Shown: in pieces, positions 49,489 to 60,117 of the stretch
Layout of the letters: every line of letters starts with the position of its first letter
Numbering within the stretch: position 1 is the first letter of the stretch
Source: Pseudomonas knackmussii B13
GTDB taxonomy: Bacteria; Pseudomonadota; Gammaproteobacteria; Pseudomonadales; Pseudomonadaceae
DNA length: 64,000 nucleotides
Assembly: GCF_000689415.1 (NCBI RefSeq)
Contig: NZ_HG322950.1
Coordinates: 2,053,501-2,117,500 of the forward strand
Reading direction: 5' to 3'
The notes under the pieces: model-generated
Seen by the model: the letters and a program-made list of their open reading frames with translations, nothing else
Told to the model about the DNA's origin: nothing
Databases searched by the model: none
Position numbers and translations under genes: made by a program

Positions 49489-51264
49489 ATGGCAAGCAAT
49501 CGTACTCTCTCCTTCGACGCCATCATCGTTGGTGGTGGCGGCGCCGGCATGCGCGCTGCGCTGCAACTGGCCCAGGGTGGTCACAAGACTGCCGTGGTAA
49601 CCAAGGTCTTCCCGACTCGTTCGCACACTGTGTCCGCCCAGGGCGGCATCACCTGTGCCATCGCCTCGGCCGACCCGAACGACGATTGGCGCTGGCACAT
49701 GTACGACACCGTCAAGGGCTCCGACTACATCGGTGACCAGGACGCCATCGAATACATGTGCTCCGTTGGCCCGGAAGCCGTGTTCGAGCTGGAACACATG
49801 GGGCTGCCGTTCTCCCGTACCGAGCAAGGCCGCATCTATCAGCGTCCGTTCGGTGGTCAGTCCAAAGGCCCGGACAATCCGTCCGTTCAGGCTGCTCGTA
49901 CCTGCGCTGCTGCCGACCGTACCGGTCACGCGCTGCTGCACACCCTGTACCAGGCCAACCTGAAAGCCGGCTCCTCGTTCCTTAATGAGTGGTACGCCGT
50001 CGACCTGGTGAAGAACCAGGACGGTCACGTGGTTGGCATCATCGCCATCTGCATCGAGACCGGCGAAACCGTTTACATCCGCTCCAAAGCCGTGGTCCTG
50101 GCCACTGGCGGTGCTGGCCGTATCTACGCCTCCACCACCAACGCCCTGATCAACACCGGCGACGGCGTGGGCATGGCTCTGCGCGCTGGTGTGCCGGTGC
50201 AGGACATCGAAATGTGGCAGTTCCACCCGACCGGCATCGCCGGCGCTGGTGTACTGGTCACCGAAGGCTGCCGCGGCGAAGGTGGTTACCTGATCAACGC
50301 CCACGGCGAGCGCTTCATGGAGCGTTACGCTCCGAACGCAAAAGACCTGGCCGGCCGCGACGTAGTTGCCCGCTCCATGGTCAAGGAAGTCATCGCCGGC
50401 AACGGCGTGGGCCCGAACAAGGACCACGTACTGCTGAAGCTCGACCACCTGGGTGAAGAAGTTCTGCACAGCCGCCTGCCTGGCATTTGCGAACTGTCCA
50501 AGACCTTCGCTCACGTCGACCCGGTCGTCGCGCCGATCCCGGTTATCCCGACCTGCCACTACATGATGGGCGGCGTTGCCACCAACATTCATGGCCAGGC
50601 CCTGACCATGGACGCCAACGGCAACGACCAGATCGTCGAAGGTCTGTTCGCAGTCGGCGAAGTAGCTTGCGTATCGGTACACGGTGCCAACCGTCTGGGC
50701 GGCAACTCGCTGCTGGACCTGGTGGTCTTCGGTCGTGCGACTGGTCTGCACCTGGAAAAGGCCCTGAAAGAGGGCATCGAGCACCGTGGCGCTTCCGAGA
50801 GCGACCTGGAAGCCTCCTACAAGCGCCTGAACGGCGTGAACGAGCGCACCAGCGGCGAAGAAGTCGCCCCGCTCAAGCGCGAACTGCAGCAGTGCATGCA
50901 GAATTACTTCGGTGTATTCCGTACCGGCGAATACATGCAGAAGGGCATCACTCAACTGGCTGATCTGCGCGAGCGCATTGCGAACGTCAAGATCAACGAC
51001 AAGAGCCAGGCTTTCAACACCGCGCGCATCGAAGCGCTGGAACTGCAGAACCTCCTCGAAGTGGCCGAAGCCACTGCCATTGCGGCCGAAGCCCGCAAAG
51101 AGTCCCGCGGCGCGCATGCCCGCGAAGACTTCGAGGAGCGCGACGACGAGAACTGGCTGTGCCACACCCTGTACTTCCCGGGTGAGAAGCGCGTAGCCAA
51201 GCGTGCCGTCAACTTCGCGCCGAAGACTGTTCCGGCATTCGAACCCAAGGTTCGTACTTACTAA
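49489..51264 (+). CDS. sdhA: Succinate dehydrogenase flavoprotein subunit
   Basis: Oxidises succinate to fumarate with covalent FAD (591 residues). The dinucleotide-binding motif IIVGGGGAGMRAALQLA is at the N-terminus. The FAD-linking His is in TRSHTVSAQGGI. Active-site segments include QFHPTGIAGAGVLVTEG, RGEGGYLINAHGERFMERY and PTCHYMMGGV, with the terminal LGGNSLLDLVVFGR region. Highly conserved and full length. Located between sdhD and sdhB in the usual order. Confidence 0.98.
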   Translation: MASNRTLSFDAIIVGGGGAGMRAALQLAQGGHKTAVVTKVFPTRSHTVSAQGGITCAIASADPNDDWRWHMYDTVKGSDYIGDQDAIEYMCSVGPEAVFELEHMGLPFSRTEQGRIYQRPFGGQSKGPDNPSVQAARTCAAADRTGHALLHTLYQANLKAGSSFLNEWYAVDLVKNQDGHVVGIIAICIETGETVYIRSKAVVLATGGAGRIYASTTNALINTGDGVGMALRAGVPVQDIEMWQFHPTGIAGAGVLVTEGCRGEGGYLINAHGERFMERYAPNAKDLAGRDVVARSMVKEVIAGNGVGPNKDHVLLKLDHLGEEVLHSRLPGICELSKTFAHVDPVVAPIPVIPTCHYMMGGVATNIHGQALTMDANGNDQIVEGLFAVGEVACVSVHGANRLGGNSLLDLVVFGRATGLHLEKALKEGIEHRGASESDLEASYKRLNGVNERTSGEEVAPLKRELQQCMQNYFGVFRTGEYMQKGITQLADLRERIANVKINDKSQAFNTARIEALELQNLLEVAEATAIAAEARKESRGAHAREDFEERDDENWLCHTLYFPGEKRVAKRAVNFAPKTVPAFEPKVRTY

Positions 51265-51275
51265 GGGTGCCCGTC

Positions 51276-51983
51276 ATGTTGAAAGTAAGTGTTTATCGCT
51301 ACAACCCCGAGAAGGACGCTGCACCTTTCATGCAGGACTTCGAGGTCGATACCCACGGCAAGGACGTGATGGTCCTGGACGTGCTGGCGCTGATCAAGGA
51401 ACAGGACGAAGGCTTCTCCTATCGTCGCTCCTGCCGTGAAGGCGTGTGCGGTTCCGACGGCATGAACATCAACGGCAAGAACGGCCTGGCCTGCATCACT
51501 CCGCTTTCGGCCGCCGGCCTGAAGGGCGGCAAGCTGGTGCTGCGTCCGCTGCCTGGCCTGCCGGTGATCCGTGACCTCGTCGTGGATATGAGCATCTTCT
51601 ACAAGCAGTACGAGAAGGTGAAACCCTTCCTGCAGAACGACACGCCGGCTCCGGCCATCGAGCGTCTGCAGTCGCCGGAAGAGCGCGAGAAGCTGGACGG
51701 TCTGTACGAGTGCATCCTGTGCGCTTGCTGCTCGACTTCCTGCCCGTCGTTCTGGTGGAACCCCGACAAGTTCCTCGGTCCCGCTGCACTGCTGCAGGCC
51801 TATCGTTTCCTGGCCGACAGCCGTGACACCAAGACCCAGGAACGTCTGGCCTCGCTGGACGATCCGTTCAGCGTGTTCCGCTGCCGCGGCATCATGAACT
51901 GCGTCAACGTATGCCCGAAAGGCCTGAACCCGACCAAGGCCATCGGTCACGTGCGCAACATGCTGCTGCAAAGCGGTACCTGA
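51276..51983 (+). CDS. sdhB: Succinate dehydrogenase iron-sulfur subunit
   Basis: Electron-transfer subunit of 235 residues with three clusters: [2Fe-2S] in SCREGVCGSDGMNINGKNGLAC (split across residues about 50-72), [4Fe-4S] in CILCACCSTSCP and [3Fe-4S] in CRGIMNCVNVCPKGLNP. The start is the ATG at 51276 (MLKVSVYRYNPEKD). A GTG three codons earlier is less likely. Last gene of sdhCDAB. A stable hairpin follows 35 bp downstream. Confidence 0.97.
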   Translation: MLKVSVYRYNPEKDAAPFMQDFEVDTHGKDVMVLDVLALIKEQDEGFSYRRSCREGVCGSDGMNINGKNGLACITPLSAAGLKGGKLVLRPLPGLPVIRDLVVDMSIFYKQYEKVKPFLQNDTPAPAIERLQSPEEREKLDGLYECILCACCSTSCPSFWWNPDKFLGPAALLQAYRFLADSRDTKTQERLASLDDPFSVFRCRGIMNCVNVCPKGLNPTKAIGHVRNMLLQSGT

Positions 51984-52017
51984 TCCGTTTCAAGCAATAC
52001 GCTGTAAAGAGCAATAC

Positions 52018-52048
52018 CCGCCCCGCCGGGACATTTCCGGCGGGGCGG
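52018..52048 (+). terminator. Strong hairpin between sdhB and sucA
   Basis: CCGCCCCGCCGG (52018-52029) pairs perfectly with CCGGCGGGGCGG (52037-52048) over a 7-nt loop. No T-run follows, so read-through into sucA or mRNA 3'-end protection is likely. A further palindrome CGATTT-TG-AAATCG lies at 52082-52095. Confidence 0.65.
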
Positions 52049-52232
52049 TTGCGACGGACCCCAGCTCACAAAGCAGGGGCTCGATTTTGAAATCGTATAT
52101 ATGACCAGCAGGGGCATCCGGGCTGGTACCCGGACTATCTGCGGGAACCTTGGTGGCTACCAGTCGCTACACGGGGCTGGAAATCCGCATGGCTTCCGTC
52201 AGGTGGAGTCCCCTTACCGAGGGTGACCAAGC

Positions 52233-55064
52233 ATGCACGAAAGCGTAATGCAGCGGATGTGGAACAGTGCCCATCTATCCGGTGGAAACGCTGCCTACGT
52301 CGAAGAGCTCTACGAGCTCTACCTGCACGACCCGAACGCTGTGCCAGAAGAGTGGCGCACGTACTTCCAGAAGCTCCCCGCCGACGGCAATCCCGCTCCC
52401 GACGTCTCGCATTCCGCAATCCGCGATCATTTCGTACTCCTGGCCAACAACCAGCGCCGCGCCCAACCGGTGTCCGCTGGCAGCGTGAGCTCCGAGCACG
52501 AGAAGAAGCAGGTCGAAGTCCTGCGCCTGATCCTGGCCTACCGGCTGCGTGGACATCAGGCCGCGAAGCTCGATCCGCTGGGTCTCTGGGTGCGTACCGC
52601 TCCCGCCGACCTGTCGCTCGACCACTACGGCCTGACTGCCGCCGACCTCGACACCACCTTCCGCACCGGTGAGCTCTACATCGGCAAGGAAGAGGCGACC
52701 CTGCGCGAAATCCTCGACGCCCTTAAGCAGACCTACTGCAGCACCATCGGCGCCGAATTCATGCACATCGTCGATTCCGAGCAGCGTCACTGGTTCGCCC
52801 AGCGCCTGGAAAGTGTGCGTGGCCGTCCGGCGTACTCCGCCGAGGCTCGTTCGCACCTGCTCGAGCGTCTGACCGCTGCCGAAGGCCTGGAGAAGTACCT
52901 GGGCACGAAGTACCCGGGCACCAAGCGTTTCGGTCTGGAAGGCGGCGAGAGCCTGATCCCGATGGTCGACGAGATCATCCAGCGCTCCGGCTCCTACGGC
53001 GTCAAGGAAATCGTCATCGGCATGGCCCACCGTGGCCGTCTGAACGTGCTGGTAAACACCCTCGGCAAGAACCCGCGCGACCTGTTCGACGAGTTCGAGG
53101 GCAAGAAACTGGTCGAGCTCGGCTCCGGTGACGTCAAGTACCACCAGGGCTTCTCCTCCAACGTCATGACCAGCGGCGGCGAAGTTCACCTGGCTCTGGC
53201 GTTCAACCCCTCGCACCTGGAGATCGTCTCCCCGGTGGTCGAGGGTTCGGTACGCGCCCGCCAGGACCGTCGCAAAGACGGCAATGGCGACAAGGTCGTG
53301 CCGATCTCCATCCACGGCGATGCCGCTTTCGCGGGGCAGGGCGTGGTCATGGAGACCTTCCAGATGTCCCAGACCCGTGCCTACAAGACCGGCGGCACCA
53401 TCCACATCGTGATCAACAACCAGGTCGGCTTCACCACCAGCCGCCAGGACGACGCGCGCTCCACCGAGTACGCGACCGACGTTGCCAAGATGATCCAGGC
53501 GCCGATCTTCCACGTGAACGGCGACGATCCGGAAGCTGTGCTGTTCGTTACCCAGCTGGCCATCGATTACCGCATGCAGTTCAAGCGTGACGTGGTTATC
53601 GACCTGGTCTGCTACCGCCGTCGCGGCCACAACGAGGCCGACGAGCCGAGCGGCACCCAGCCGCTGATGTACCAGCAGATCGCCAAGCAACGCACCACTC
53701 GCGACCTGTATGCCGACGCGCTGATTGCCGCCGGCGTACAGACTGCCGAACAGGCCCAGGAAAAGGTCGACGAATACCGCGACGCCCTGGACAACGGCCT
53801 GCACGTGGTGAAGAGCCTGGTCAAGGAGCCGAACAAGGAGCTCTTCGTCGATTGGCGTCCGTACGTCGGCCATGCCTGGACCGCGCGTCACGACACCCGC
53901 TTCGACCTGAAGACCCTGCAGGAGCTGTCCAATAAGCTGCTGGAGACTCCGGACGGCTTCGTCATGCAGCGTCAGGTGCAGAAGATCTACGAAGACCGCG
54001 CCAAGATGTCGGCCGGCGGCATGCCGATCAACTGGGGCTTCGCCGAGAACCTGGCCTACGCCACCCTGCTGTTCGAAGGCCATCCGGTTCGCATGACCGG
54101 TCAGGACGTCGGCCGCGGCACCTTCTCGCATCGCCACGCGGCGCTGCACAACCAGAAGGACGACTCGGTCTACATCCCGCTGGCCCACCTGTTCGACAAC
54201 CAGCCGCGCGTCAGCCTGTACGACTCCTACCTCTCGGAAGAAGCGGTACTGGCCTTCGAATATGGCTACGCCACCACCATGCCGAACGCGCTGGTGATCT
54301 GGGAAGCCCAGTTCGGTGACTTCGCCAACGGTGCGCAAGTGGTCATCGACCAGTTCATCACCAGTGGCGAGACCAAGTGGCAGCGTCTTTGCGGCCTGAC
54401 CATGCTGCTGCCGCACGGTTACGAAGGCCAGGGTCCGGAGCACTCCTCCGCGCGCCTGGAGCGTTACCTGCAACTGTGCGCCGAGCAGAACATCCAGGTC
54501 TGCGTGCCGACCACCCCGGCTCAGGTCTACCACATGCTGCGCCGCCAGGTGATCCGTCCGCTGCGCAAGCCGCTGATCGTGATGACTCCGAAATCGCTGT
54601 TGCGTCACAAGCTGGCCATCTCGACCCTGGAAGAACTGGCCAATGGCTCCTTCCAGACCGTGATCGGCGAGATCGACAACCTCGATCCGAAGAAAGTCGA
54701 GCGCATCGTGCTGTGCAGCGGCAAGGTCTACTACGACCTGCTGGAGAAGCGTCGTGCCGAAGGTCGCGAAGACATCGCGATCGTCCGTATCGAGCAGCTC
54801 TATCCGTTCCCGGAAGACGACCTGGCCGAAGTTCTTTCGCAGTACAAGAACCTCAAGCACATCGTCTGGTGTCAGGAAGAGCCGATGAACCAAGGTGCCT
54901 GGTACTGCTCGCAGCACCACATGCGCCGTGTCATCGCCGCGCACAAGAAAGGCCTCAACCTGGAATACGCCGGCCGCGAAGGCTCGGCAGCTCCGGCTTG
55001 CGGCTACGCTTCGATGCACGCCGAGCAGCAGGAAAAACTGCTGCAAGACGCCTTCACTGTTTAA
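52233..55064 (+). CDS. sucA: 2-oxoglutarate dehydrogenase E1 component
   Basis: Thiamine-diphosphate decarboxylase of the 2-oxoglutarate dehydrogenase complex (943 residues). The N-terminal E2-binding segment ESVMQRMWNSAHLSGGNAAYVEELYELYL is present. IGMAHRGRLNVLVNTLGK, AFNPSHLEIVSPVVEG and the ThDP motif HGDAAFAGQGVVMETFQMS (GDG-like) mark the active region. The C-terminal transketolase-like domain has LPHGYEGQGPEHSSARLERYLQ. A GAGGGTGA site precedes the ATG. First of the sucAB-lpdG group. Confidence 0.97.
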   Translation: MHESVMQRMWNSAHLSGGNAAYVEELYELYLHDPNAVPEEWRTYFQKLPADGNPAPDVSHSAIRDHFVLLANNQRRAQPVSAGSVSSEHEKKQVEVLRLILAYRLRGHQAAKLDPLGLWVRTAPADLSLDHYGLTAADLDTTFRTGELYIGKEEATLREILDALKQTYCSTIGAEFMHIVDSEQRHWFAQRLESVRGRPAYSAEARSHLLERLTAAEGLEKYLGTKYPGTKRFGLEGGESLIPMVDEIIQRSGSYGVKEIVIGMAHRGRLNVLVNTLGKNPRDLFDEFEGKKLVELGSGDVKYHQGFSSNVMTSGGEVHLALAFNPSHLEIVSPVVEGSVRARQDRRKDGNGDKVVPISIHGDAAFAGQGVVMETFQMSQTRAYKTGGTIHIVINNQVGFTTSRQDDARSTEYATDVAKMIQAPIFHVNGDDPEAVLFVTQLAIDYRMQFKRDVVIDLVCYRRRGHNEADEPSGTQPLMYQQIAKQRTTRDLYADALIAAGVQTAEQAQEKVDEYRDALDNGLHVVKSLVKEPNKELFVDWRPYVGHAWTARHDTRFDLKTLQELSNKLLETPDGFVMQRQVQKIYEDRAKMSAGGMPINWGFAENLAYATLLFEGHPVRMTGQDVGRGTFSHRHAALHNQKDDSVYIPLAHLFDNQPRVSLYDSYLSEEAVLAFEYGYATTMPNALVIWEAQFGDFANGAQVVIDQFITSGETKWQRLCGLTMLLPHGYEGQGPEHSSARLERYLQLCAEQNIQVCVPTTPAQVYHMLRRQVIRPLRKPLIVMTPKSLLRHKLAISTLEELANGSFQTVIGEIDNLDPKKVERIVLCSGKVYYDLLEKRRAEGREDIAIVRIEQLYPFPEDDLAEVLSQYKNLKHIVWCQEEPMNQGAWYCSQHHMRRVIAAHKKGLNLEYAGREGSAAPACGYASMHAEQQEKLLQDAFTV

Positions 55065-55106
55065 CGCCAACGCGCAGTAGATACCGAATTTAAGGAAACA
55101 CACAGA

Positions 55107-56336
55107 ATGGCTATCGAAATCAAAGCCCCAACCTTCCCGGAATCGGTTGCCGACGGCACCGTCGCCACCTGGCACAAGAAGGTCGGTGAAGCCGTCAAGC
55201 GTGATGAACTGATCGTCGACATCGAGACCGACAAGGTCGTCATCGAGGTTCTCGCCGAAGCCGATGGCGTACTGGCCGAGATCGTCAAGAACGAAGGCGA
55301 CACCGTTCTCTCCAACGAACTGCTCGGCAAGCTGAGCGAAGGCGGTGCTGCCGCCGCCGCTCCGGCCGCTGCTGCTCCGGCTGCTGCCCCGGCCGCCGCT
55401 GCTCCGGCTGCTGCCGCTGCCGACGACAACATCCTGTCGCCGGCCGCTCGCAAGCTCGCCGAAGAAAACGGCATCGACCCGAACAGCATCGCCGGCACCG
55501 GCAAGGGCGGTCGTGTAACCAAGGAAGACGTGGTTGCCGCCGTTGAGGCCAAGAAGAACGCCCCGGCTGCCGCTCCGGCCGCCAAGCCTGCTGCTGCTCC
55601 GGCTGCCGTTGCTCCGGTGTTCGCCGCTGGCGACCGCGTCGAGAAGCGCGTCCCGATGACCCGTCTGCGCGCCAAGGTCGCCGAGCGCCTGGTCGAAGCC
55701 CAGTCCTCCATGGCCATGCTGACCACCTTCAACGAGGTCAACATGAAGCCGGTCATGGACCTGCGCAACAAGTACAAGGACCTGTTCGAGAAGAAGCACA
55801 ACGGCGTCCGCCTGGGCTTCATGTCCTTCTTCGTCAAGGCCGCCACCGAAGCCCTGAAGCGCTTCCCGGGCGTCAACGCCTCGATCGACGGCAACGACAT
55901 CGTCTACCACGGCTACCAGGACATCGGTGTTGCCGTCTCCAGCGATCGTGGCCTGGTGGTACCGGTACTGCGTAACGCCGAGTTCATGAGCCTGGCCGAA
56001 ATCGAAAACGGCATCGCCACCTTCGGCCGCAAGGCGAAGGACGGCAAGCTGTCCATCGAAGACATGACCGGCGGTACTTTCACCATTTCCAACGGCGGCG
56101 TATTCGGATCGCTCCTGTCGACCCCGATCGTCAACCCGCCGCAGACCGCCATCCTCGGCATGCACAAGATCCAGGAGCGCCCGATGGCCGTTAACGGCCA
56201 GGTCGTGATCCTGCCGATGATGTATCTGGCGCTGTCCTACGACCACCGCATGATCGACGGCAAGGAAGCGGTCAGCTTCCTGGTGACCATGAAGGATCTG
56301 CTGGAAGATCCGGCTCGCCTGCTGCTCGACGTCTGA
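55107..56336 (+). CDS. sucB: 2-oxoglutarate dehydrogenase E2, dihydrolipoyl succinyltransferase
   Basis: Core subunit of the complex, transferring succinyl groups to CoA. Domains in order: lipoyl domain with lipoylated K43 (VDIETDKVVIEV), an alanine/proline linker (about residues 76-107, AAAPAAAAPAAAPAAAA), the peripheral-subunit-binding domain (ILSPAARKLAEENGIDPNSI), a second Ala-Pro linker and the catalytic domain ending in the active-site His of YDHRMIDGKEAV. Length 409 and composition are normal. lpdG follows 81 bp downstream. Confidence 0.97.
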   Translation: MAIEIKAPTFPESVADGTVATWHKKVGEAVKRDELIVDIETDKVVIEVLAEADGVLAEIVKNEGDTVLSNELLGKLSEGGAAAAAPAAAAPAAAPAAAAPAAAAADDNILSPAARKLAEENGIDPNSIAGTGKGGRVTKEDVVAAVEAKKNAPAAAPAAKPAAAPAAVAPVFAAGDRVEKRVPMTRLRAKVAERLVEAQSSMAMLTTFNEVNMKPVMDLRNKYKDLFEKKHNGVRLGFMSFFVKAATEALKRFPGVNASIDGNDIVYHGYQDIGVAVSSDRGLVVPVLRNAEFMSLAEIENGIATFGRKAKDGKLSIEDMTGGTFTISNGGVFGSLLSTPIVNPPQTAILGMHKIQERPMAVNGQVVILPMMYLALSYDHRMIDGKEAVSFLVTMKDLLEDPARLLLDV

Positions 56337-56347
56337 TTCGTCCGTTC

Positions 56348-56391
56348 ACACGACGGCCCCGTACTACACGACGGCCCCGCGAGGGGCCGTC
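56348..56391 (+). repeat. Tandem 14-mer with competing hairpins (sucB-lpdG spacer)
   Basis: ACACGACGGCCCCG occurs twice (56348-56361 and 56366-56379), 18 bp apart. The second copy pairs with GGGGCCGTC (56383-56391) via a GCGA tetraloop. The first copy has the same arm and could pair instead, giving two alternative stems for one 3' arm. Confidence 0.7.
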
Positions 56392-56417
56392 CGCTTCACC
56401 GGAATAAGGATTGAGAC

Positions 56418-57854
56418 ATGAGCCAGAAATTCGACGTGGTTGTGATTGGTGCTGGCCCCGGCGGCTACGTAGCTGCCATCCGTGCCGCACAACTCGGCCT
56501 GAAGACCGCTTGCATCGAGAAGTACATCGGCAAGGAGGGCAAGGTCGCCCTCGGCGGTACCTGCCTGAACGTAGGCTGCATTCCGTCCAAGGCGCTGCTG
56601 GACAGCTCCTGGAAGTACAAGGAAGCCAAAGAGAGCTTCAACGTCCACGGTATCTCCACTGGCGAAGTGAAGATGGACGTTCCCGCGATGGTTGCCCGCA
56701 AGGCCAACATCGTTAAGAACCTGACGGGCGGCATCGCCACCCTGTTCAAGGCCAACGGCGTCACCTCCTTCGAAGGCCACGGCAAGCTGCTGGCCAACAA
56801 GCAGGTCGAAGTCACCGGTCTGGACGGCACCGTTCAGGTCCTGGAAGCCGACAACGTGATCATCGCCTCCGGTTCCAAGCCGGTCGAAATCCCGCCGGCC
56901 CCGCTGACCGAAGACATCATCGTCGACTCCACCGGCGCCCTGGAATTCCAGGCCGTGCCGAAGAAGCTTGGCGTGATTGGCGCTGGCGTCATCGGCCTGG
57001 AGCTGGGCTCGGTCTGGGCCCGCCTGGGTGCCGAAGTCACCGTCCTGGAAGCCCTGGACAAGTTCCTGCCGGCTGCCGACGAGCAGGTCGCCAAGGAAGC
57101 GCTGAAGACCCTGAGCAAGCAAGGTCTGAACATCCGCCTGGGCGCTCGCGTCACCGGTTCGGAAGTGAAGAAGAAGCAAGTCACCGTGACCTTCACCGAC
57201 GCCAACGGCGAGCAGAAGGAAACCTTCGACAAGCTGATCGTTGCGGTCGGCCGTCGTCCGGTTACCACCGACCTGCTGGCTGCCGACAGCGGCGTGACCC
57301 TGGACGAGCGTGGCTTCATCTTCGTCGACGACCACTGCAAGACCAGCGTTCCGGGCGTCTTCGCCATCGGTGACGTGGTCCGCGGCGCCATGCTGGCGCA
57401 CAAGGCCTCGGAAGAGGGCGTGATGGTTGCCGAGCGCATCGCCGGCCACAAGGCCCAGATGAACTACGACCTGATCCCGTCGGTCATCTACACCCACCCG
57501 GAAATCGCGTGGGTCGGCAAAACCGAGCAGCAGCTCAAGGGCGAAGGCGTCGAAGTCAACGTCGGCACTTTCCCGTTCGCTGCCAGCGGCCGCGCCATGG
57601 CTGCCAACGACACCACCGGCCTGGTCAAGGTCATCGCCGATGCCAAGACCGACCGCGTGCTGGGCGTCCATGTGATCGGCCCGAGCGCCGCCGAGCTGGT
57701 TCAGCAAGGCGCGATCGCCATGGAATTCGGCACCAGCGCCGAAGACCTGGGCATGATGGTCTTCTCCCACCCGACTCTGTCCGAAGCGCTGCACGAAGCG
57801 GCCCTGGCGGTGAATGGCCACGCCATCCACATCGCCAATCGCAAGAAGCGCTAA
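56418..57854 (+). CDS. lpdG: Dihydrolipoyl dehydrogenase (E3)
   Basis: Reoxidises lipoamide in the 2-oxoglutarate (and glycine cleavage) complexes. The 478-residue flavoprotein has the FAD motif VVIGAGPGGYVAAIRAAQLG, the redox disulfide C49/C54 (GGTCLNVGCIPSK), an NAD motif LGVIGAGVIGLELGSVWARLG and the C-terminal HPTLSEALHEAALAV with catalytic His-Glu pair. Linked to sucAB, which is the LPD-glc type of Pseudomonas. An AAGGA site precedes the ATG. Confidence 0.96.
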   Translation: MSQKFDVVVIGAGPGGYVAAIRAAQLGLKTACIEKYIGKEGKVALGGTCLNVGCIPSKALLDSSWKYKEAKESFNVHGISTGEVKMDVPAMVARKANIVKNLTGGIATLFKANGVTSFEGHGKLLANKQVEVTGLDGTVQVLEADNVIIASGSKPVEIPPAPLTEDIIVDSTGALEFQAVPKKLGVIGAGVIGLELGSVWARLGAEVTVLEALDKFLPAADEQVAKEALKTLSKQGLNIRLGARVTGSEVKKKQVTVTFTDANGEQKETFDKLIVAVGRRPVTTDLLAADSGVTLDERGFIFVDDHCKTSVPGVFAIGDVVRGAMLAHKASEEGVMVAERIAGHKAQMNYDLIPSVIYTHPEIAWVGKTEQQLKGEGVEVNVGTFPFAASGRAMAANDTTGLVKVIADAKTDRVLGVHVIGPSAAELVQQGAIAMEFGTSAEDLGMMVFSHPTLSEALHEAALAVNGHAIHIANRKKR

Positions 57855-57880
57855 GGCGGTAGGACCACGGCGGGGCAGGG

Positions 57881-57977
57881 CGGCAGTCATTCGCGAGGGA
57901 CTGCCGTAACCATCCCGCCGGACGTCTTCTCCTCGGAGCGGACGTCACAGGTGGCGCGGTATCACGAGTGCCGCGCC
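57881..57977 (+). other. Structured lpdG-sucC spacer
   Basis: The 161-bp gap holds two perfect hairpins: CGGCAGTC/GACTGCCG (57881-57888 and 57899-57906) and GGCGCGG/CCGCGCC (57953-57959 and 57971-57977). GACGTC occurs twice between them. No T-run follows either stem, so a regulatory leader or processing site is more likely than a terminator. Confidence 0.5.
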
Positions 57978-58015
57978 GAATGCGCAATACCCAAGACGAA
58001 AAACGGTAGACAAGC

Positions 58016-59181
58016 ATGAATCTCCACGAATATCAGGGTAAGCAGCTGTTCGCTGAGTACGGCCTGCCCGTATCCAAGGGCTTTGCCGTCGACACACCCG
58101 AAGAGGCCGCAGAAGCCTGTGAAAAAATCGGTGGTACCGAGTGGGTCGTGAAAGCCCAGGTACACGCCGGTGGCCGCGGTAAAGCGGGCGGTGTGAAGCT
58201 GGTCAAGAGCAAAGAGGACGCCAAGGCGTTCGCCGCCAACTGGCTGGGCAAGCGTCTGGTGACCTACCAGACTGACGCCAACGGCCAGCCGGTCAGCAAG
58301 ATCCTGGTGGAATCCTGCACCGACATCGACAAGGAGCTGTACCTCGGCGCCGTCGTCGACCGTTCCAGCCGTCGCATCGTCTTCATGGCCTCCACCGAAG
58401 GTGGCGTGGACATCGAGAAGGTCGCTCACGACACTCCCGAGAAGATTCTGAAAGCCACCATCGACCCGCTGGTCGGCGCTCAGCCGTTCCAGGGCCGCGA
58501 GCTGGCCTTCCAACTGGGCCTGAAGGGCGACCAGATCAAGCAGTTCGTGCACATCTTCGTCGGCCTGGCGAAGCTGTTCCAGGACTACGACCTGGCCCTG
58601 CTCGAAGTCAACCCGCTGGTGATCAAGAAAGACGGCAACCTGCACTGCCTGGACGCCAAGATCAACATCGACTCCAACGCCATGTACCGTCAGCCCAAGC
58701 TGCGCGCCATGCACGACCCGTCCCAGGACGACGCTCGTGAAGCCCATGCGCAGAAGTGGGAACTGAACTACGTCGCGCTGGAAGGCAACATCGGCTGCAT
58801 GGTCAACGGCGCTGGCCTGGCCATGGGCACCATGGACATCGTCAACCTGCACGGCGGCAAGCCGGCCAACTTCCTGGACGTTGGCGGCGGCGCGACCAAA
58901 GAGCGCGTGACCGAAGCGTTCAAGATCATCCTCTCCGACAGCAACGTCGCTGCCGTACTGGTGAACATCTTCGGCGGCATCGTTCGCTGCGACATGATCG
59001 CCGAAGGCATCATCGGCGCCGTTAAAGAAGTTGGCGTGAAAGTGCCGGTTGTCGTCCGTCTGGAAGGCAACAACGCCGAACTCGGCGCCAAGGTACTGGC
59101 CGAAAGCGGTCTGAACATCATCGCGGCGACCAGCCTGACCGACGCTGCCCAGCAAGTCGTCAAGGCCGCGGAGGGTAAGTA

Positions 59182-59182
<1 letters not shown>
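58016..59182 (+). CDS. sucC: Succinyl-CoA synthetase, beta subunit
   Basis: Forms succinate and ATP/GTP from succinyl-CoA with SucD. The 388-residue subunit opens with MNLHEYQGKQLFAEYGLP (ATP-grasp N-terminus) and has KAQVHAGGRGKAGGVKL for nucleotide binding, LLEVNPLVIKKDG and GANGGGAT-like GGGATKERV near the end region involved in CoA binding. Full length. It overlaps sucD by a single base (TAATG), which supports stoichiometric synthesis. Confidence 0.97.
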
Positions 59183-60063
<881 letters not shown>

Positions 60064-60087
60064 GTCTCCCCGACTTACCGCGTGTCG

Positions 60088-60117
60088 GAAGGAGGCCACC
60101 CTCGGGTGGCCTCCTTC
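60088..60117 (+). terminator. Terminator after sucD
   Basis: GAAGGAGGCCACC (60088-60100) pairs perfectly with GGTGGCCTCCTTC (60105-60117) around CTCG, followed by ATTACGG. The stem is very stable but the T-run is short. Confidence 0.8.

Noticed and set aside
52275..56246. A 1323-codon open frame antisense to sucA and sucB
   Set aside because: High-GC codon bias leaves antisense frames open. The sense strand encodes two canonical TCA proteins, and the antisense product has low-complexity V/G/D/H composition and no motif.
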